Shown here: piece by piece, positions 35,661 through 44,673 of the stretch | Position numbering within the stretch: the stretch's first letter is position 1 | Layout: every line of letters begins with the position of its first letter | Assembly: GCF_900110415.1 (NCBI RefSeq) | Contig: NZ_FODR01000007.1 | Location: 186,001-250,000, forward strand | Reading direction: 5' to 3' | Source of the DNA: Mucilaginibacter sp. OK283 | GTDB taxonomy: Bacteria > Bacteroidota > Bacteroidia > Sphingobacteriales > Sphingobacteriaceae | Length of the DNA stretch: 64,000 nt | Position numbers and translations under genes: made by a program | The notes under the pieces: generated by a model | Seen by the model: only the letters and a program-made list of their open reading frames with translations | Told to the model about the DNA's origin: nothing | The model's database searches: none

Positions 35661-35690
35661 AGGAAGGGTTTGGCTGCCCTTCCTTTTTTT
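35661..35690 (+). terminator. Intrinsic terminator after SusD
   Basis: AGGAAGGG at 35661-35668 pairs with CCCTTCCT at 35677-35684 and leads into a run of T residues. It should reduce transcription from the SusC/SusD operon into the fucosidase gene, which starts only 10 bp further on. Confidence 0.8.
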
Positions 35691-35700
35691 ATTTTTAATA

Positions 35701-37326
35701 ATGATGAGAAGATATTTTTGTTTGTTAGTGCTGGTGATATGTTGCAATGGAGCCATTGCACAAAACGACCTGGTGAAAGATGACAACGCGAGTAACTATA
35801 ACCTGAACAAGCCCGAACGGGAGCTTTGGCTTAAAAATACAGGTTTGGGCCTATTTATCCATTTTAGTATGGATGGGCAGTTGGGTGTAGTTATCAGCCA
35901 CTCACTGGTAGGCGCAAGCGACGATTACGTGAACCGCTATTTTACCGAATTGCCGAAAACTTTTGATCCATCAAAATTCGACCCGCACCAAATAGCTGTT
36001 TTGGCCAAACTTGCCGGCATGAAGTATATTGTTTTTACCAGCAAGCACCACTCTGGCTTTTGTATGTGGGATACTAAAACTACCGGTTTTAATATTACCA
36101 ACACACCCTATAAAAAAGACCTGTTAAAAGAATTTGTTGATGCCACACGTGAAGTAGGCCTGCAGGTAGGGTTTTATTTTTCGCCCGAGGATTTTAATTT
36201 TTTGCGTGACCATCATATTACGATAAGCCGCACCGATGTTAAAATGGATGCTGCTACCCGCAAAGCCTATGATGATTATACCCGGCAGCAATGCGAAGAA
36301 CTGATGACCAAATACGGCAAAATAGATGTACTTTTTATTGATGGCGACCCCAAAGAAATTGTAAAGCAAACCTGCTGGAAGTTGCAGCCCGATTTGCTTA
36401 TTACCCGTGGAGCTATCAAAACGCCCGAGCAGATTATGCCGGGGGCAATGATCAACGAACCATGGTTATCATGCATTACCATGGGTACCGCATGGGGCTA
36501 CCAGCCAACTAACGAGCGTTATAAATCGGGCAGCCAGCTGATTGGTTTATTGATAGAAGCCAGGGCTAAAGGCGGATCGTTGTTATTGAACGTTGGCCCA
36601 AAACCTAACGGCGAACTACCTATAGAGCAGGAAGAACGGTTGCGCGAAATGTCGGCATGGTATTTTATAAACCGCGAATGTGTTGATGATGTACGGAGTT
36701 GGGTGGTGAGCAAAGAAGGTAACATTTGGTTTACCGCGAAGAATGGGCATACCCTTTACGCCATAGTAACCGATGCCGCCGACTGGAAGGAAGGTACGCG
36801 TAAAACTTTCCTTATTCGTTCTGCAATCAGTACGCCCGATACCAAAATAAGCGTTTTGGGGCAAAACAGCCAGGTAATTGAATATAAAAGCGATGATGTA
36901 AGCTGCAGTTATACCCAAACAGCCAAAGGATTGGAAGTATCGGTAGTGAAAGCACAGCGTATTTATGACGATCATCGCTGGCCAAACCCCGTTGTTATTA
37001 AGCTGGATAATGTAAACCCCGCTTTTAAAGAAGCGGTTATTGTTGAAACCGGTGGTACTGCATTGTCAAAGGGCTTGGTGGTATTAAAAGGCAGGATAGT
37101 AAACTACAAAACGCCTTTGGTTAAACTGGCCCGTTTTGATTACAGGCCTTATCGTGGCCAGGTTGAAACCCTGTACGCCGGCAAATGGACGGCCAGCGCC
37201 TGGGTACCCGTTAAACCCGATGGTAGCTTTGAACTTACCTTGCCTTTAAAAGGCAGTTATGAATATAAGGCCGTAGCGCAACAGGAAAACGTGGAAATAG
37301 AAGGGGAAAACAAATTGCTGAGATAA
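35701..37326 (+). CDS. GH29 alpha-L-fucosidase (second copy)
   Basis: A 541-aa exported GH29 enzyme with signal peptide (to about residue 21). The catalytic domain shows YIVFTSKHHSGFCMWDTKTTGF and KIDVLFIDGDPKE with Asp214 as expected nucleophile, plus the family's NVGPKPNGELP at about residue 300. A short beta-rich C-terminal domain follows, without the discoidin domains of the other GH29 in this locus, so the two paralogues probably differ in linkage or in glycan binding. Its active-site Asp is in FIDGD rather than the other copy's WHDGA. It starts just after the SusD terminator. Confidence 0.9.
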   Translation: MMRRYFCLLVLVICCNGAIAQNDLVKDDNASNYNLNKPERELWLKNTGLGLFIHFSMDGQLGVVISHSLVGASDDYVNRYFTELPKTFDPSKFDPHQIAVLAKLAGMKYIVFTSKHHSGFCMWDTKTTGFNITNTPYKKDLLKEFVDATREVGLQVGFYFSPEDFNFLRDHHITISRTDVKMDAATRKAYDDYTRQQCEELMTKYGKIDVLFIDGDPKEIVKQTCWKLQPDLLITRGAIKTPEQIMPGAMINEPWLSCITMGTAWGYQPTNERYKSGSQLIGLLIEARAKGGSLLLNVGPKPNGELPIEQEERLREMSAWYFINRECVDDVRSWVVSKEGNIWFTAKNGHTLYAIVTDAADWKEGTRKTFLIRSAISTPDTKISVLGQNSQVIEYKSDDVSCSYTQTAKGLEVSVVKAQRIYDDHRWPNPVVIKLDNVNPAFKEAVIVETGGTALSKGLVVLKGRIVNYKTPLVKLARFDYRPYRGQVETLYAGKWTASAWVPVKPDGSFELTLPLKGSYEYKAVAQQENVEIEGENKLLR

Positions 37327-37407
37327 GCTAAACGCCAGATTGTTATTTTTCAGTGGATTGAATTGGTTTCACGATCCCAAACAGTTGTTTTGTAATAAAG
37401 TTAGCGA

Positions 37408-37441
37408 TTTGTAAATAATTTGAATTAAGGTGCTACTTTTA
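37408..37441 (+). promoter_or_regulatory. Candidate promoter of the acetylesterase gene
   Basis: TTTG at 37408-37411 and TACTTTTA at 37434-37441 resemble the -33 and -7 elements with a 22-bp spacer; the last -7 base differs from consensus. The ATG lies 36 bp further on. Confidence 0.4.
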
Positions 37442-37476
37442 TCCGCAAGGAAAAATAAACCTTTATAAATTAAGTT

Positions 37477-39450
37477 ATGTTCAAATCGTTATTATTAACC
37501 GTGTTTTCATTTTTGGTTACTGCGCAGTTAAGCAGTGCCAAAGTAAGCCTGCCATCTGTTTTTAGCGATAATATGGTTTTGCAACAAAAAACCAAGGCTG
37601 CCATATGGGGGAGGGCCGAAGCCGGTAAAAAAGTAGTGATAACAACAACCTGGTCTGGCAAAAAATACAGCACCATGGCAGATGCTGACGGAAACTGGAA
37701 AATAAAAGTTGGAACGCCGTCCTATGGCGGGCCTTTTACCATCACCATTTCGGATGGAGAGGCGCTGGAGTTGAAGAACGTGATGATAGGCGAAGTGTGG
37801 TTATGCTCTGGCCAGTCGAACATGGAAATGCCGGTGGCGGGATGGGGAAAAATAAATAATTATGAAAAAGAAATGGCCGGGGCCAATTACCCGAATATCC
37901 GTTTGTTGCAGGTTGAGCATATAACCAGCAGTGTACCCTTGGCCGATGCAAAAGTAACCAAAGGCGGTTGGGTGCCCTGCACGCCCGAAAATGTGGCCGA
38001 ATTTTCATCGGTTGCTTATTTTTTTGCAAGGGAAATTTATAGTAAAACAAATATACCCATCGGCTTAATTCATACCTCATGGGGCGGAACTATTGCCGAG
38101 GCCTGGACAAGCGGTACTGCATTACGCACTATGCCCGAGTTTGTTGAACCTGTAACCACTGTTGAAACAGAGGATAAGGAAGAAGCCCAAAAAGCTTACC
38201 TGCTTAAGGCGCAGCAATGGCAAAGCCTTATTGCCGAAAAGGATTCGGGATATAACCAGGGCAAGCCGGTTTGGCTGGCGGCAGATCTGGATGTTTCTAA
38301 ATGGCACGATATGGTTTTGCCCTCTATTTTAGAGAAAACTTTACCAAATTTTGATGGCGTTATCTGGTTACACAAAAAAATAGTTGTTCCTGATGATTGG
38401 GCGGGCAAGCCGCTTAAATTAAGCCTGGGCGCGGTTGATGATGCTGATATTACCTGGTTCAATGGCGAAAAAGTTGGTGAAACCGCAGTTTATAATACAC
38501 CAAGGATGTATACCATACCCGGTAACCTGGTTAAAGCCGGCGAAAATATTATTACCATCCGCGTGTTTGATGGCATGGGTAATGGAGGCCTTTACAGTGA
38601 TGCCAAATTACTATACCTGGCAAATGATAATGGCCAGCAAATCCCGTTAAACAATGCCTGGCAATATCATGTAGGTATGAACATTAAAAGCATGCCGCCT
38701 TTTCCAACCGATCCTAAAAGCCCCAACCGGCCTTCTGTTTTGTTCAACGCAATGATTAACCCATTTATCCAGTACGCTATTAAAGGCGCTATCTGGTACC
38801 AGGGCGAATCAAATTCCGGCAGGGCGTACCAGTACCGTCAATTATTCCCCACCATGATCAACGATTGGCGTAACAGGTGGGGCGAGGGTAACTTTCCTTT
38901 TTATTTTGTGCAACTGGCCAATTACTACATCACCGAACCGCAGCCCTCAGCTTCAGATTGGGCCGAATTGCGGGAAGCACAACTTAAAACACTGGCGCTT
39001 CCAAATACAGGCATGGCCGTCGCTATTGATTTGGGCGGGTACGATATCCACCCAAAAAACAAGCAAGAAGTAGGACGTAGGCTGGCATTGGCCGCCCTTG
39101 CTAAAACCTATGGTGAAAAGATAGATTACTCCGGCCCTATATTTCAAAAGTATACCATCAATAATGATAAAATAACGCTTTCCTTTAAATTTGGAGACGG
39201 CCTTAAAACCACCGACGGCCAACCACTAAAAGGGTTTGCCATTGCCGGTGCCGACCAGAAATTTTATTGGGCGGATGCCGTAATTGTTGGTGATAAAGTT
39301 ATGGTGAGCAGTACACAGGTAAGTAACCCGGTAGCCGTTAGGTACGCCTGGGGAATTAACCCGATATGTAATTTGTACAATGCCGCGGGCCTGCCTGCAT
39401 CGCCGTTCCGTACAGATGAATGGTCGGGCGTTACTTTAAATAAGAAGTAG
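37477..39450 (+). CDS. Sialate O-acetylesterase-family (SASA) esterase
   Basis: A 657-aa exported acetylesterase with SGNH-type motifs: CSGQSNMEMP with nucleophile Ser114 and GAIWYQGESNSGR as the block III-like oxyanion part. DIHPKNKQEVGRR supplies the catalytic Asp-x-x-His. Before and around the inserted jelly-roll region (about residues 230-400) are galactose-binding-like strands. The family name comes from sialate 9-O-deacetylation, but Bacteroidota members also act on acetylated plant glycans, and no sialidase is in this window. It ends the glycan utilization locus, apparently with its own promoter. Confidence 0.88.
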   Translation: MFKSLLLTVFSFLVTAQLSSAKVSLPSVFSDNMVLQQKTKAAIWGRAEAGKKVVITTTWSGKKYSTMADADGNWKIKVGTPSYGGPFTITISDGEALELKNVMIGEVWLCSGQSNMEMPVAGWGKINNYEKEMAGANYPNIRLLQVEHITSSVPLADAKVTKGGWVPCTPENVAEFSSVAYFFAREIYSKTNIPIGLIHTSWGGTIAEAWTSGTALRTMPEFVEPVTTVETEDKEEAQKAYLLKAQQWQSLIAEKDSGYNQGKPVWLAADLDVSKWHDMVLPSILEKTLPNFDGVIWLHKKIVVPDDWAGKPLKLSLGAVDDADITWFNGEKVGETAVYNTPRMYTIPGNLVKAGENIITIRVFDGMGNGGLYSDAKLLYLANDNGQQIPLNNAWQYHVGMNIKSMPPFPTDPKSPNRPSVLFNAMINPFIQYAIKGAIWYQGESNSGRAYQYRQLFPTMINDWRNRWGEGNFPFYFVQLANYYITEPQPSASDWAELREAQLKTLALPNTGMAVAIDLGGYDIHPKNKQEVGRRLALAALAKTYGEKIDYSGPIFQKYTINNDKITLSFKFGDGLKTTDGQPLKGFAIAGADQKFYWADAVIVGDKVMVSSTQVSNPVAVRYAWGINPICNLYNAAGLPASPFRTDEWSGVTLNKK

Positions 39451-39670
39451 TTTTGGAGCAGGGTAACCATGTAAAGTGGGTTAACATAACTTAACACATT
39501 TTGGATTTTATTTTTATAACTATTTGATAGTAAATAGTTTGTGTTTAATCATGGTTAACACTAAATCTATGTTTTACACAACTTAAGCATACCCAAATCT
39601 TTGTCCTATTGCCGGCCAAAAAAGGTGGCACAAGGAAACTCTGAGGGGAAATGACATACTAAAAGAGCGT

Positions 39671-39827
39671 TGTCATGCTGAGCCTGTCGAAGCATAGCGG
39701 GCAAAGGCCTCTCCGCGCGACCCTTCGACAGGCTCAGGGTGACAGGCCTGCGCACTTCAAAAATTCAACATGTCATGGGGTGCCTGTCGAAGCATAGGGG
39801 CAAAGACCTCTCCGCGCGGCCATGCCA
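39671..39827. repeat. TGTCATGCTGAGCCTGTCGAAG-type inverted repeat with second partial copy
   Basis: Within the 486-bp gap before the BlaI gene, 39671-39692 pairs with 39723-39744 with only two mismatches around a 30-bp loop containing CCTCTCCGCGCG. A truncated, diverged copy of the left part and loop follows at 39771-39827. The sequence type is widely scattered in intergenic DNA of many bacteria. The remainder of the gap (39451-39670) is AT-rich with a small inverted repeat at 39528-39549 and no gene. Confidence 0.7.
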
Positions 39828-39898
39828 TTTATTTTTATAAGCTTCCTGGCATATTTATATATCTTTTTCAAAAGGTACGAAAAAATTATTACCTAAAA

Positions 39899-39929
39899 TT
39901 TGTTTCGTACGAAAATATTCCTACCTTTG
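39899..39929 (+). promoter_or_regulatory. BlaI-operon promoter with internal operator palindrome
   Basis: TTTG at 39899-39902 and TACCTTTG at 39922-39929 match the Bacteroidota -33 and -7 elements with a 19-bp spacer. The spacer starts with the perfect 12-bp palindrome TTTCGTACGAAA (39903-39914). A half-site GGTACGAAA lies at 39874-39882. The repressor bound there would block polymerase, as expected for BlaI autoregulation. The ATG is only 8 bp after the -7 box, so the mRNA would have almost no leader. Confidence 0.7.
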
Positions 39930-39936
39930 AATTGTT

Positions 39937-40326
39937 ATGAATGAAACACAACAAAACAAGCAACTGGAACCTACAAAATCCGAACTGGAAATATTACAGG
40001 TTTTATGGGAAAAAGGCCCATCGACAGTTCGTGCGGTTAATGATGAGTTGCTAAAGCAAAAAGAGGTAAATTATACAACCACGCTAAAGCTGATGCAGAT
40101 TATGGCCGATAAAGGTATCCTTAACCGGGACGAAAGCCAGATGAAGCATATTTACAGCGTGGCCGAAGAGGAGCAAAAAACCAAGTCGCATTTGCTGGAT
40201 AAGTTTGTTGATTCGATGTACAAAGGATCGGCAAGTAAACTGGTAATGCAGTTGCTGGGCAACAAAAAAACAAGCGACCAGGAATTACAGGAGATCAAAG
40301 AAATTTTAAGAAAACTGGAGGAATAA
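39937..40326 (+). CDS. BlaI/MecI-family repressor
   Basis: A 129-aa winged-helix repressor. The DNA-binding half has LEPTKSELEILQVLWEKGPS and STVRAVNDELLKQKEVNYTT (about residues 10-50). The middle holds TLKLMQIMADKGILNRDE, followed by a helical dimerisation tail. Family members are inactivated by cleavage after activation of a membrane M56 protease, here encoded 3 bp downstream. No beta-lactamase is near. The start codon lies directly after the promoter's -7 box. Confidence 0.93.
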   Translation: MNETQQNKQLEPTKSELEILQVLWEKGPSTVRAVNDELLKQKEVNYTTTLKLMQIMADKGILNRDESQMKHIYSVAEEEQKTKSHLLDKFVDSMYKGSASKLVMQLLGNKKTSDQELQEIKEILRKLEE

Positions 40327-40329
40327 ACC

Positions 40330-42051
40330 ATGACTTACCTGAATGAATTACTGCCCCAGGGCTTCACCACAGCCTTAAGTTACACGCTGCTGCACTCGTT
40401 GTGGCAGGGCGTTATACTTGCTGTAATCACCAGCCTTATATTGGTGTTTACCCGCAGGCAAACAGCGGCAAAACGCTACACGTTAATGGTAGGCGCGCTG
40501 ATGTTGTTTGCTTTAACGGCCATAGGTACATTTATTTGGGAAATTAACCAAACAGCAGCAGGTAAAATATCACCGGCCAGCTACTCTTCAAATAATCAAA
40601 CACCGCAGGCGCCTGTTTTGGGCGTTGCCGGGTTTACGCAAGATTCGGTAATTGATAAAGGGATAAACTATGTGAATACCCATGCCCAACTGATAGTTTT
40701 AATATGGTTTTTGGTGGTTTTTGCGCGCGGTCTTCAGTTATCGGCAGGGCTACAGGGCCTGCATCATTTGCGGCGCAGGTCTGTTTTTACTGTTGATGAA
40801 TATTGGAAAGAACGCGTTGCTTTGTTGTCGCAGAAACTGGGGATAAAGCAAATAATAGGTATTGCAGAATCGGGCATAGCAAAAGTACCTATGGTGATTG
40901 GCCACTTGAAACCATTGATCCTGATCCCGGTTGGTTTGCTAACTGCCCTGCCGCCCGCCGAAGTTGAGGCTATCCTGGTACATGAGCTGGCCCATATCCG
41001 CCGGCGGGATTATTTGATAAACCTGTTACAAAGCTTCATCGAGATCATTTTCTTTTTTAACCCGGCCGTGCTATGGCTGTCGGCCCTGATCCGTACCGAG
41101 CGGGAAAACTGCTGCGATGACATAGCTGTACTGGAAACAAGCAGCAAGGTAAACTACATCAGGGCCCTGGTAAGCTGCCAGGAGTTCCAGCTGTCGGCAC
41201 CGGCCTACGCCATGGCTTTCCCCGGCAAGCGCGATCAGTTGATTAACCGGGTTAAACGTATGGCGTCGGGTAATAACCACAGCCTTAATATTCGCGAACG
41301 CTCTGTTTTGGCCGTGTTATTATTAAGCGCCGGTTTGCTCACCATGGCTTTCAGCAATGTCAAAAGGATTGATAAAATGCTGCTTAATACAGGTAAAACA
41401 GTATCGCATGCGGTTGTTTCTGTTAAAAAAGAGTTGTTTCATGCTGATGATACATCATCTCATCATGCTGATTTAAAACCAGGTGACGTAAACAAAGAAG
41501 CAAAAATAACTCATGCAGCATCTTTAAAGGCAACTGCCCCGATTTCGGCAGATACGCCTGCTAAAGCAAAACCATTGGATACCCTAAAAAGTAAATTAGG
41601 CAGATTGCATGGTGGTCTTGGAACGCTAAGCAAACTTGATGAACAAAAGGAATTGGCAAAAGCCGATTCTATTAACCAAAGCAGAACGCAAAATACAAAA
41701 CCAACCGCGCCTGCACAAAACGCTTATAGTTATGGCAGCAAGCCCTATAATAAACAAGACTATAAGTCAGTGTACAAAGCCGACTATAAACCTTACCATG
41801 CGCCAACCGAACCAAGTATAGGCGAGGTGGTGACTGCCGAATTGAAAAAGGACGGGCTTATTGATGCTGATGCTCCTAAGGTTTCCTTTAAACTTAGCCA
41901 AAGTGAAATGATCATCAACGGTGTAAAACAGCCAGATGATGTTTTTCAGAAATACAAGAAAAAGTATGTGCCCGTTACCGGCAAAAACCAATGGACCTTG
42001 TATAATAATTACGATACCGATACCAAAGTAACCACCACCGATAAGCCCTAA
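40330..42051 (+). CDS. M56-family membrane sensor protease (BlaR1-like)
   Basis: A 573-aa membrane protein. Four hydrophobic segments in the first 330 residues surround the zinc motif HELAH (His218, Glu219, His222) in VEAILVHELAHIRRRD. The final 240 residues are hydrophilic, periplasmic, rich in Lys, Ala and Tyr (NKQDYKSVYKADYKPY), and lack a penicillin-binding sensor domain. It should sense an envelope signal and trigger loss of the BlaI repressor. Start is 3 bp after the BlaI stop. The sensed signal is unknown and not necessarily a beta-lactam. Confidence 0.9.
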   Translation: MTYLNELLPQGFTTALSYTLLHSLWQGVILAVITSLILVFTRRQTAAKRYTLMVGALMLFALTAIGTFIWEINQTAAGKISPASYSSNNQTPQAPVLGVAGFTQDSVIDKGINYVNTHAQLIVLIWFLVVFARGLQLSAGLQGLHHLRRRSVFTVDEYWKERVALLSQKLGIKQIIGIAESGIAKVPMVIGHLKPLILIPVGLLTALPPAEVEAILVHELAHIRRRDYLINLLQSFIEIIFFFNPAVLWLSALIRTERENCCDDIAVLETSSKVNYIRALVSCQEFQLSAPAYAMAFPGKRDQLINRVKRMASGNNHSLNIRERSVLAVLLLSAGLLTMAFSNVKRIDKMLLNTGKTVSHAVVSVKKELFHADDTSSHHADLKPGDVNKEAKITHAASLKATAPISADTPAKAKPLDTLKSKLGRLHGGLGTLSKLDEQKELAKADSINQSRTQNTKPTAPAQNAYSYGSKPYNKQDYKSVYKADYKPYHAPTEPSIGEVVTAELKKDGLIDADAPKVSFKLSQSEMIINGVKQPDDVFQKYKKKYVPVTGKNQWTLYNNYDTDTKVTTTDKP

Positions 42052-42180
42052 ATTATCCTGACTGCATGAATTTTAACCCGCCCTCAACAGGCGAACGGGA
42101 ATTGCCATGCCCAAAATTTGAAAAGTATTTAAGATTAAATAACAGATCAACCTAAAAGAAACCTCCTAATACCCATCAAT

Positions 42181-44619
42181 ATGAAATTAAAAATTGCAGC
42201 TATTTTAGCCACCTGGCTTTCTATTGCCTCAACTTTGGTAAGTGCCCAAAATTTGATAACGATAACAGGTAAAATTAAAAGCACCGACGCCAAATCGCTG
42301 GATGGTGCTACAGTTTACCTATATAAGTTTACGGATTCAGCACTGGTAAAAACAGGTGTGGCAGACGCTATGGGGATTTATATCTTGAAAAATGTAAAAG
42401 CCGGACAGTATAAGATGGCCGTTAGCATGATAGGGTATCAAAACTATAAAAGCGCACCTTTTACGTTTGAAAAAGATATGGTGCTGCCGGATATTATTTT
42501 GCAGCTTGCCGGTAAAGAATTGAAAGAGGTAGCCGTTGTAGCCCAAAAGCAATTGGTTGAGCACAAAATTGACAGGACGGTAGTAAACGTAGATGCCATG
42601 ATTGGTAATGGCGGCAACACGGCTATGGATGTGCTTGATAAATCGCCGGGCGTAATCGTCGACCAGAATGGCGGTATCAGCCTTAACGGCAGCGGCAGCG
42701 TTAAAATTTATATCGACGATAAGCCTACCTACTTATCGGGGACAGATCTGCAAAACTACCTGCGCTCATTACCTGCATCAACTATCGACCAGGTTGAACT
42801 AATGACCAACCCGCCGGCTAAATACGATGCCGCCGGGAATGGCGGAGTAATCAACATCCGCATAAAAAGGAATAAAGCAAAAGGCTTTAACGGTGGCCTT
42901 AACATGAATTATACCCAAGGTAAATATGGCAAAACCATCAACAGTTTTAATTTTAATTTCAGGGACAACAAAATCAACATATTTGGCAACCTGGCGTATA
43001 GCACCTTTAATTCGTTTAATGACCTGGTTATTAACAGGTACTTTTTAAATGATGATGGCAGCCCGGCTTCCAATTTTTTGCAGCACTCATTTATCCGCAG
43101 GCAAACAAAAAACCTGAACCTGAGGCTGGGGGCCGACTATTATGTATCTGATAAAACTACAATCGGCATAAATATATTTGGCTTATTAAATCCCGGCGAC
43201 GTGAATACCCGTAATACCAGCAAACTACTTGATGCCGCCAACGTGTTGGATTCGACTATTGTAGCCGATAATAAGGAGCATATTAACTTTAAGAATGGTA
43301 ATGTAAACCTAAATTACCGCCATCAGTATAACAAAAAAGGGCAGGAGCTTACAGTCGACCTTGATTATTTGAACTACGACAACAGCACAAAGCAATCGTT
43401 TTTGAATACAGGCTATTTACCGGATGGAACGGTTATAAGTAACGACCTGCTCACAGGTAACCTGCCCGAAAATATCCACATCTACTCGGCCAAAACAGAT
43501 TATACACATCCTTTAAATAATGGCGTTAAACTGGAGGCCGGGCTTAAAATCAGTAATACCCAAACCGATAATATTGCCAACTACTTTTACACCATTAACG
43601 ATGTAACCAACCCCGATTATGGTAAAACAAATCACTTTATTTACAAGGAGCAAATAAACGCTGCCTATATTAATACAAGTAAAGATTGGAAGCGATTTTC
43701 GGCGCAGGCCGGGTTAAGGTTTGAAAATACCACATCAAATGGTCATCAGTTGGGTAATGTGCAGAAATCCGATTCAACGTTTAAGCGAAATTATAATGGA
43801 CTGTTTCCAACTGTTTACCTGCAATATAAACTGGATACAGCAGGCAGACAAAGCATAACTCTGAATTATGGACGACGGATTGACAGACCATATTACGAGG
43901 ATTTAAACCCATTTTTGTCGCCCCTGGATAAGTTTACTTATTATACCGGTAATCCGTTCCTTAAGCCATCGTATACCAACAACATTGAGTTGGCCTATAA
44001 CTGGAAAACTGTTACTGTAACGCTAAATTACAGCAATACGCAGGACGATGTAAACGAAACTATCGAGATTGTAAATGGTATTTATTATAGCCGGCCAGGC
44101 AATTTAGGCAGTATAACGGTAAAGGGCATAGCAGCCGACGCGGGTTTCGATCTTGCTAAATGGCTTAACTTTCACATATATTCAAGGGTTTCCAATATAC
44201 ACTCGGTAAGCGAGTTTTATACCGGCACGTTAAACACGCAGGGAACATACTTTTTTGTAAGGCCGGTATTCAAGTTTAAACTACCGCACGATTGGACAAC
44301 CCAACTGGATGGTGGTTATCAAAGCAAAATAACCAACGCCCAGTTTGTAACTGTGAGCAGGGGCCGTGTTAATGCGTCGGTATCTAAAAAGTTTTCGCCG
44401 TCCTTTACCGTCAGCCTGGTGGCCAATGATATTTTTTATACGTTCAATGGCGGCGGCGTTATCAATAACCTGGCAAATACCCGCGCCAACTGGACAAACC
44501 TTTCCGACAGTCGCAACTTGGCACTATCGTTAAGTTATCGTTTTGGTAAAACCATTGCCGGCCTGCGTAAACATGATGCAAACGGTGCCGAAAGCGAGCA
44601 AAACAGGGTGAAAAACTGA
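42181..44619 (+). CDS. Outer-membrane beta-barrel family protein (TonB-receptor-like)
   Basis: An 812-aa exported protein: signal peptide (to about residue 23), an N-terminal carboxypeptidase-regulatory-like domain (about 26-110, TGKIKSTDAKSLDGATVYLY), then a plug-like region. The latter contains VVNVDAMIGNGGNTAMDVLD and MTNPPAKYDAAGNGGVINIR. A long beta-barrel follows, with aromatic strand ends. This matches the outer-membrane beta-barrel family (PF14905-type) of Bacteroidota. It lacks a clear TonB box, so uptake function is uncertain. It follows the BlaI/M56 pair by 129 bp on the same strand and may be regulated with them. A strong terminator follows. Confidence 0.88.
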   Translation: MKLKIAAILATWLSIASTLVSAQNLITITGKIKSTDAKSLDGATVYLYKFTDSALVKTGVADAMGIYILKNVKAGQYKMAVSMIGYQNYKSAPFTFEKDMVLPDIILQLAGKELKEVAVVAQKQLVEHKIDRTVVNVDAMIGNGGNTAMDVLDKSPGVIVDQNGGISLNGSGSVKIYIDDKPTYLSGTDLQNYLRSLPASTIDQVELMTNPPAKYDAAGNGGVINIRIKRNKAKGFNGGLNMNYTQGKYGKTINSFNFNFRDNKINIFGNLAYSTFNSFNDLVINRYFLNDDGSPASNFLQHSFIRRQTKNLNLRLGADYYVSDKTTIGINIFGLLNPGDVNTRNTSKLLDAANVLDSTIVADNKEHINFKNGNVNLNYRHQYNKKGQELTVDLDYLNYDNSTKQSFLNTGYLPDGTVISNDLLTGNLPENIHIYSAKTDYTHPLNNGVKLEAGLKISNTQTDNIANYFYTINDVTNPDYGKTNHFIYKEQINAAYINTSKDWKRFSAQAGLRFENTTSNGHQLGNVQKSDSTFKRNYNGLFPTVYLQYKLDTAGRQSITLNYGRRIDRPYYEDLNPFLSPLDKFTYYTGNPFLKPSYTNNIELAYNWKTVTVTLNYSNTQDDVNETIEIVNGIYYSRPGNLGSITVKGIAADAGFDLAKWLNFHIYSRVSNIHSVSEFYTGTLNTQGTYFFVRPVFKFKLPHDWTTQLDGGYQSKITNAQFVTVSRGRVNASVSKKFSPSFTVSLVANDIFYTFNGGGVINNLANTRANWTNLSDSRNLALSLSYRFGKTIAGLRKHDANGAESEQNRVKN

Positions 44620-44621
44620 AT

Positions 44622-44663
44622 AAAGAATTAAACCCCGGCTAATTCGCCGGGGCTTAATTCTTT
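44622..44663. terminator. Bidirectional intrinsic terminator
   Basis: A 17-bp stem with one mismatch: AAAGAATTAA and CCCCGGC at 44622-44639 pair with GCCGGGG and TTAATTCTTT at 44646-44663, around a 6-nt loop. A/T-runs flank both sides. It separates the convergent beta-barrel gene and the 153-aa protein gene. Confidence 0.85.
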
Positions 44664-44673
44664 AATCGATAAG

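Noticed and set aside
36616-36975. 119-codon minus-strand frame within the second fucosidase
   Set aside because: It is fully embedded antisense to a GH29 gene with clear catalytic motifs and has no independent support.
37477-39450. Use of the locus for sialic acid because of the sialate O-acetylesterase name
   Set aside because: No sialidase, sialic acid lyase or transporter is present, and the family acts on other acetylated glycans too. The name is not evidence of the substrate.
39937-42051. Beta-lactam resistance operon
   Set aside because: BlaI and an M56 protease occur, but there is no beta-lactamase and the sensor lacks a penicillin-binding domain. A broader envelope-stress role is more likely.
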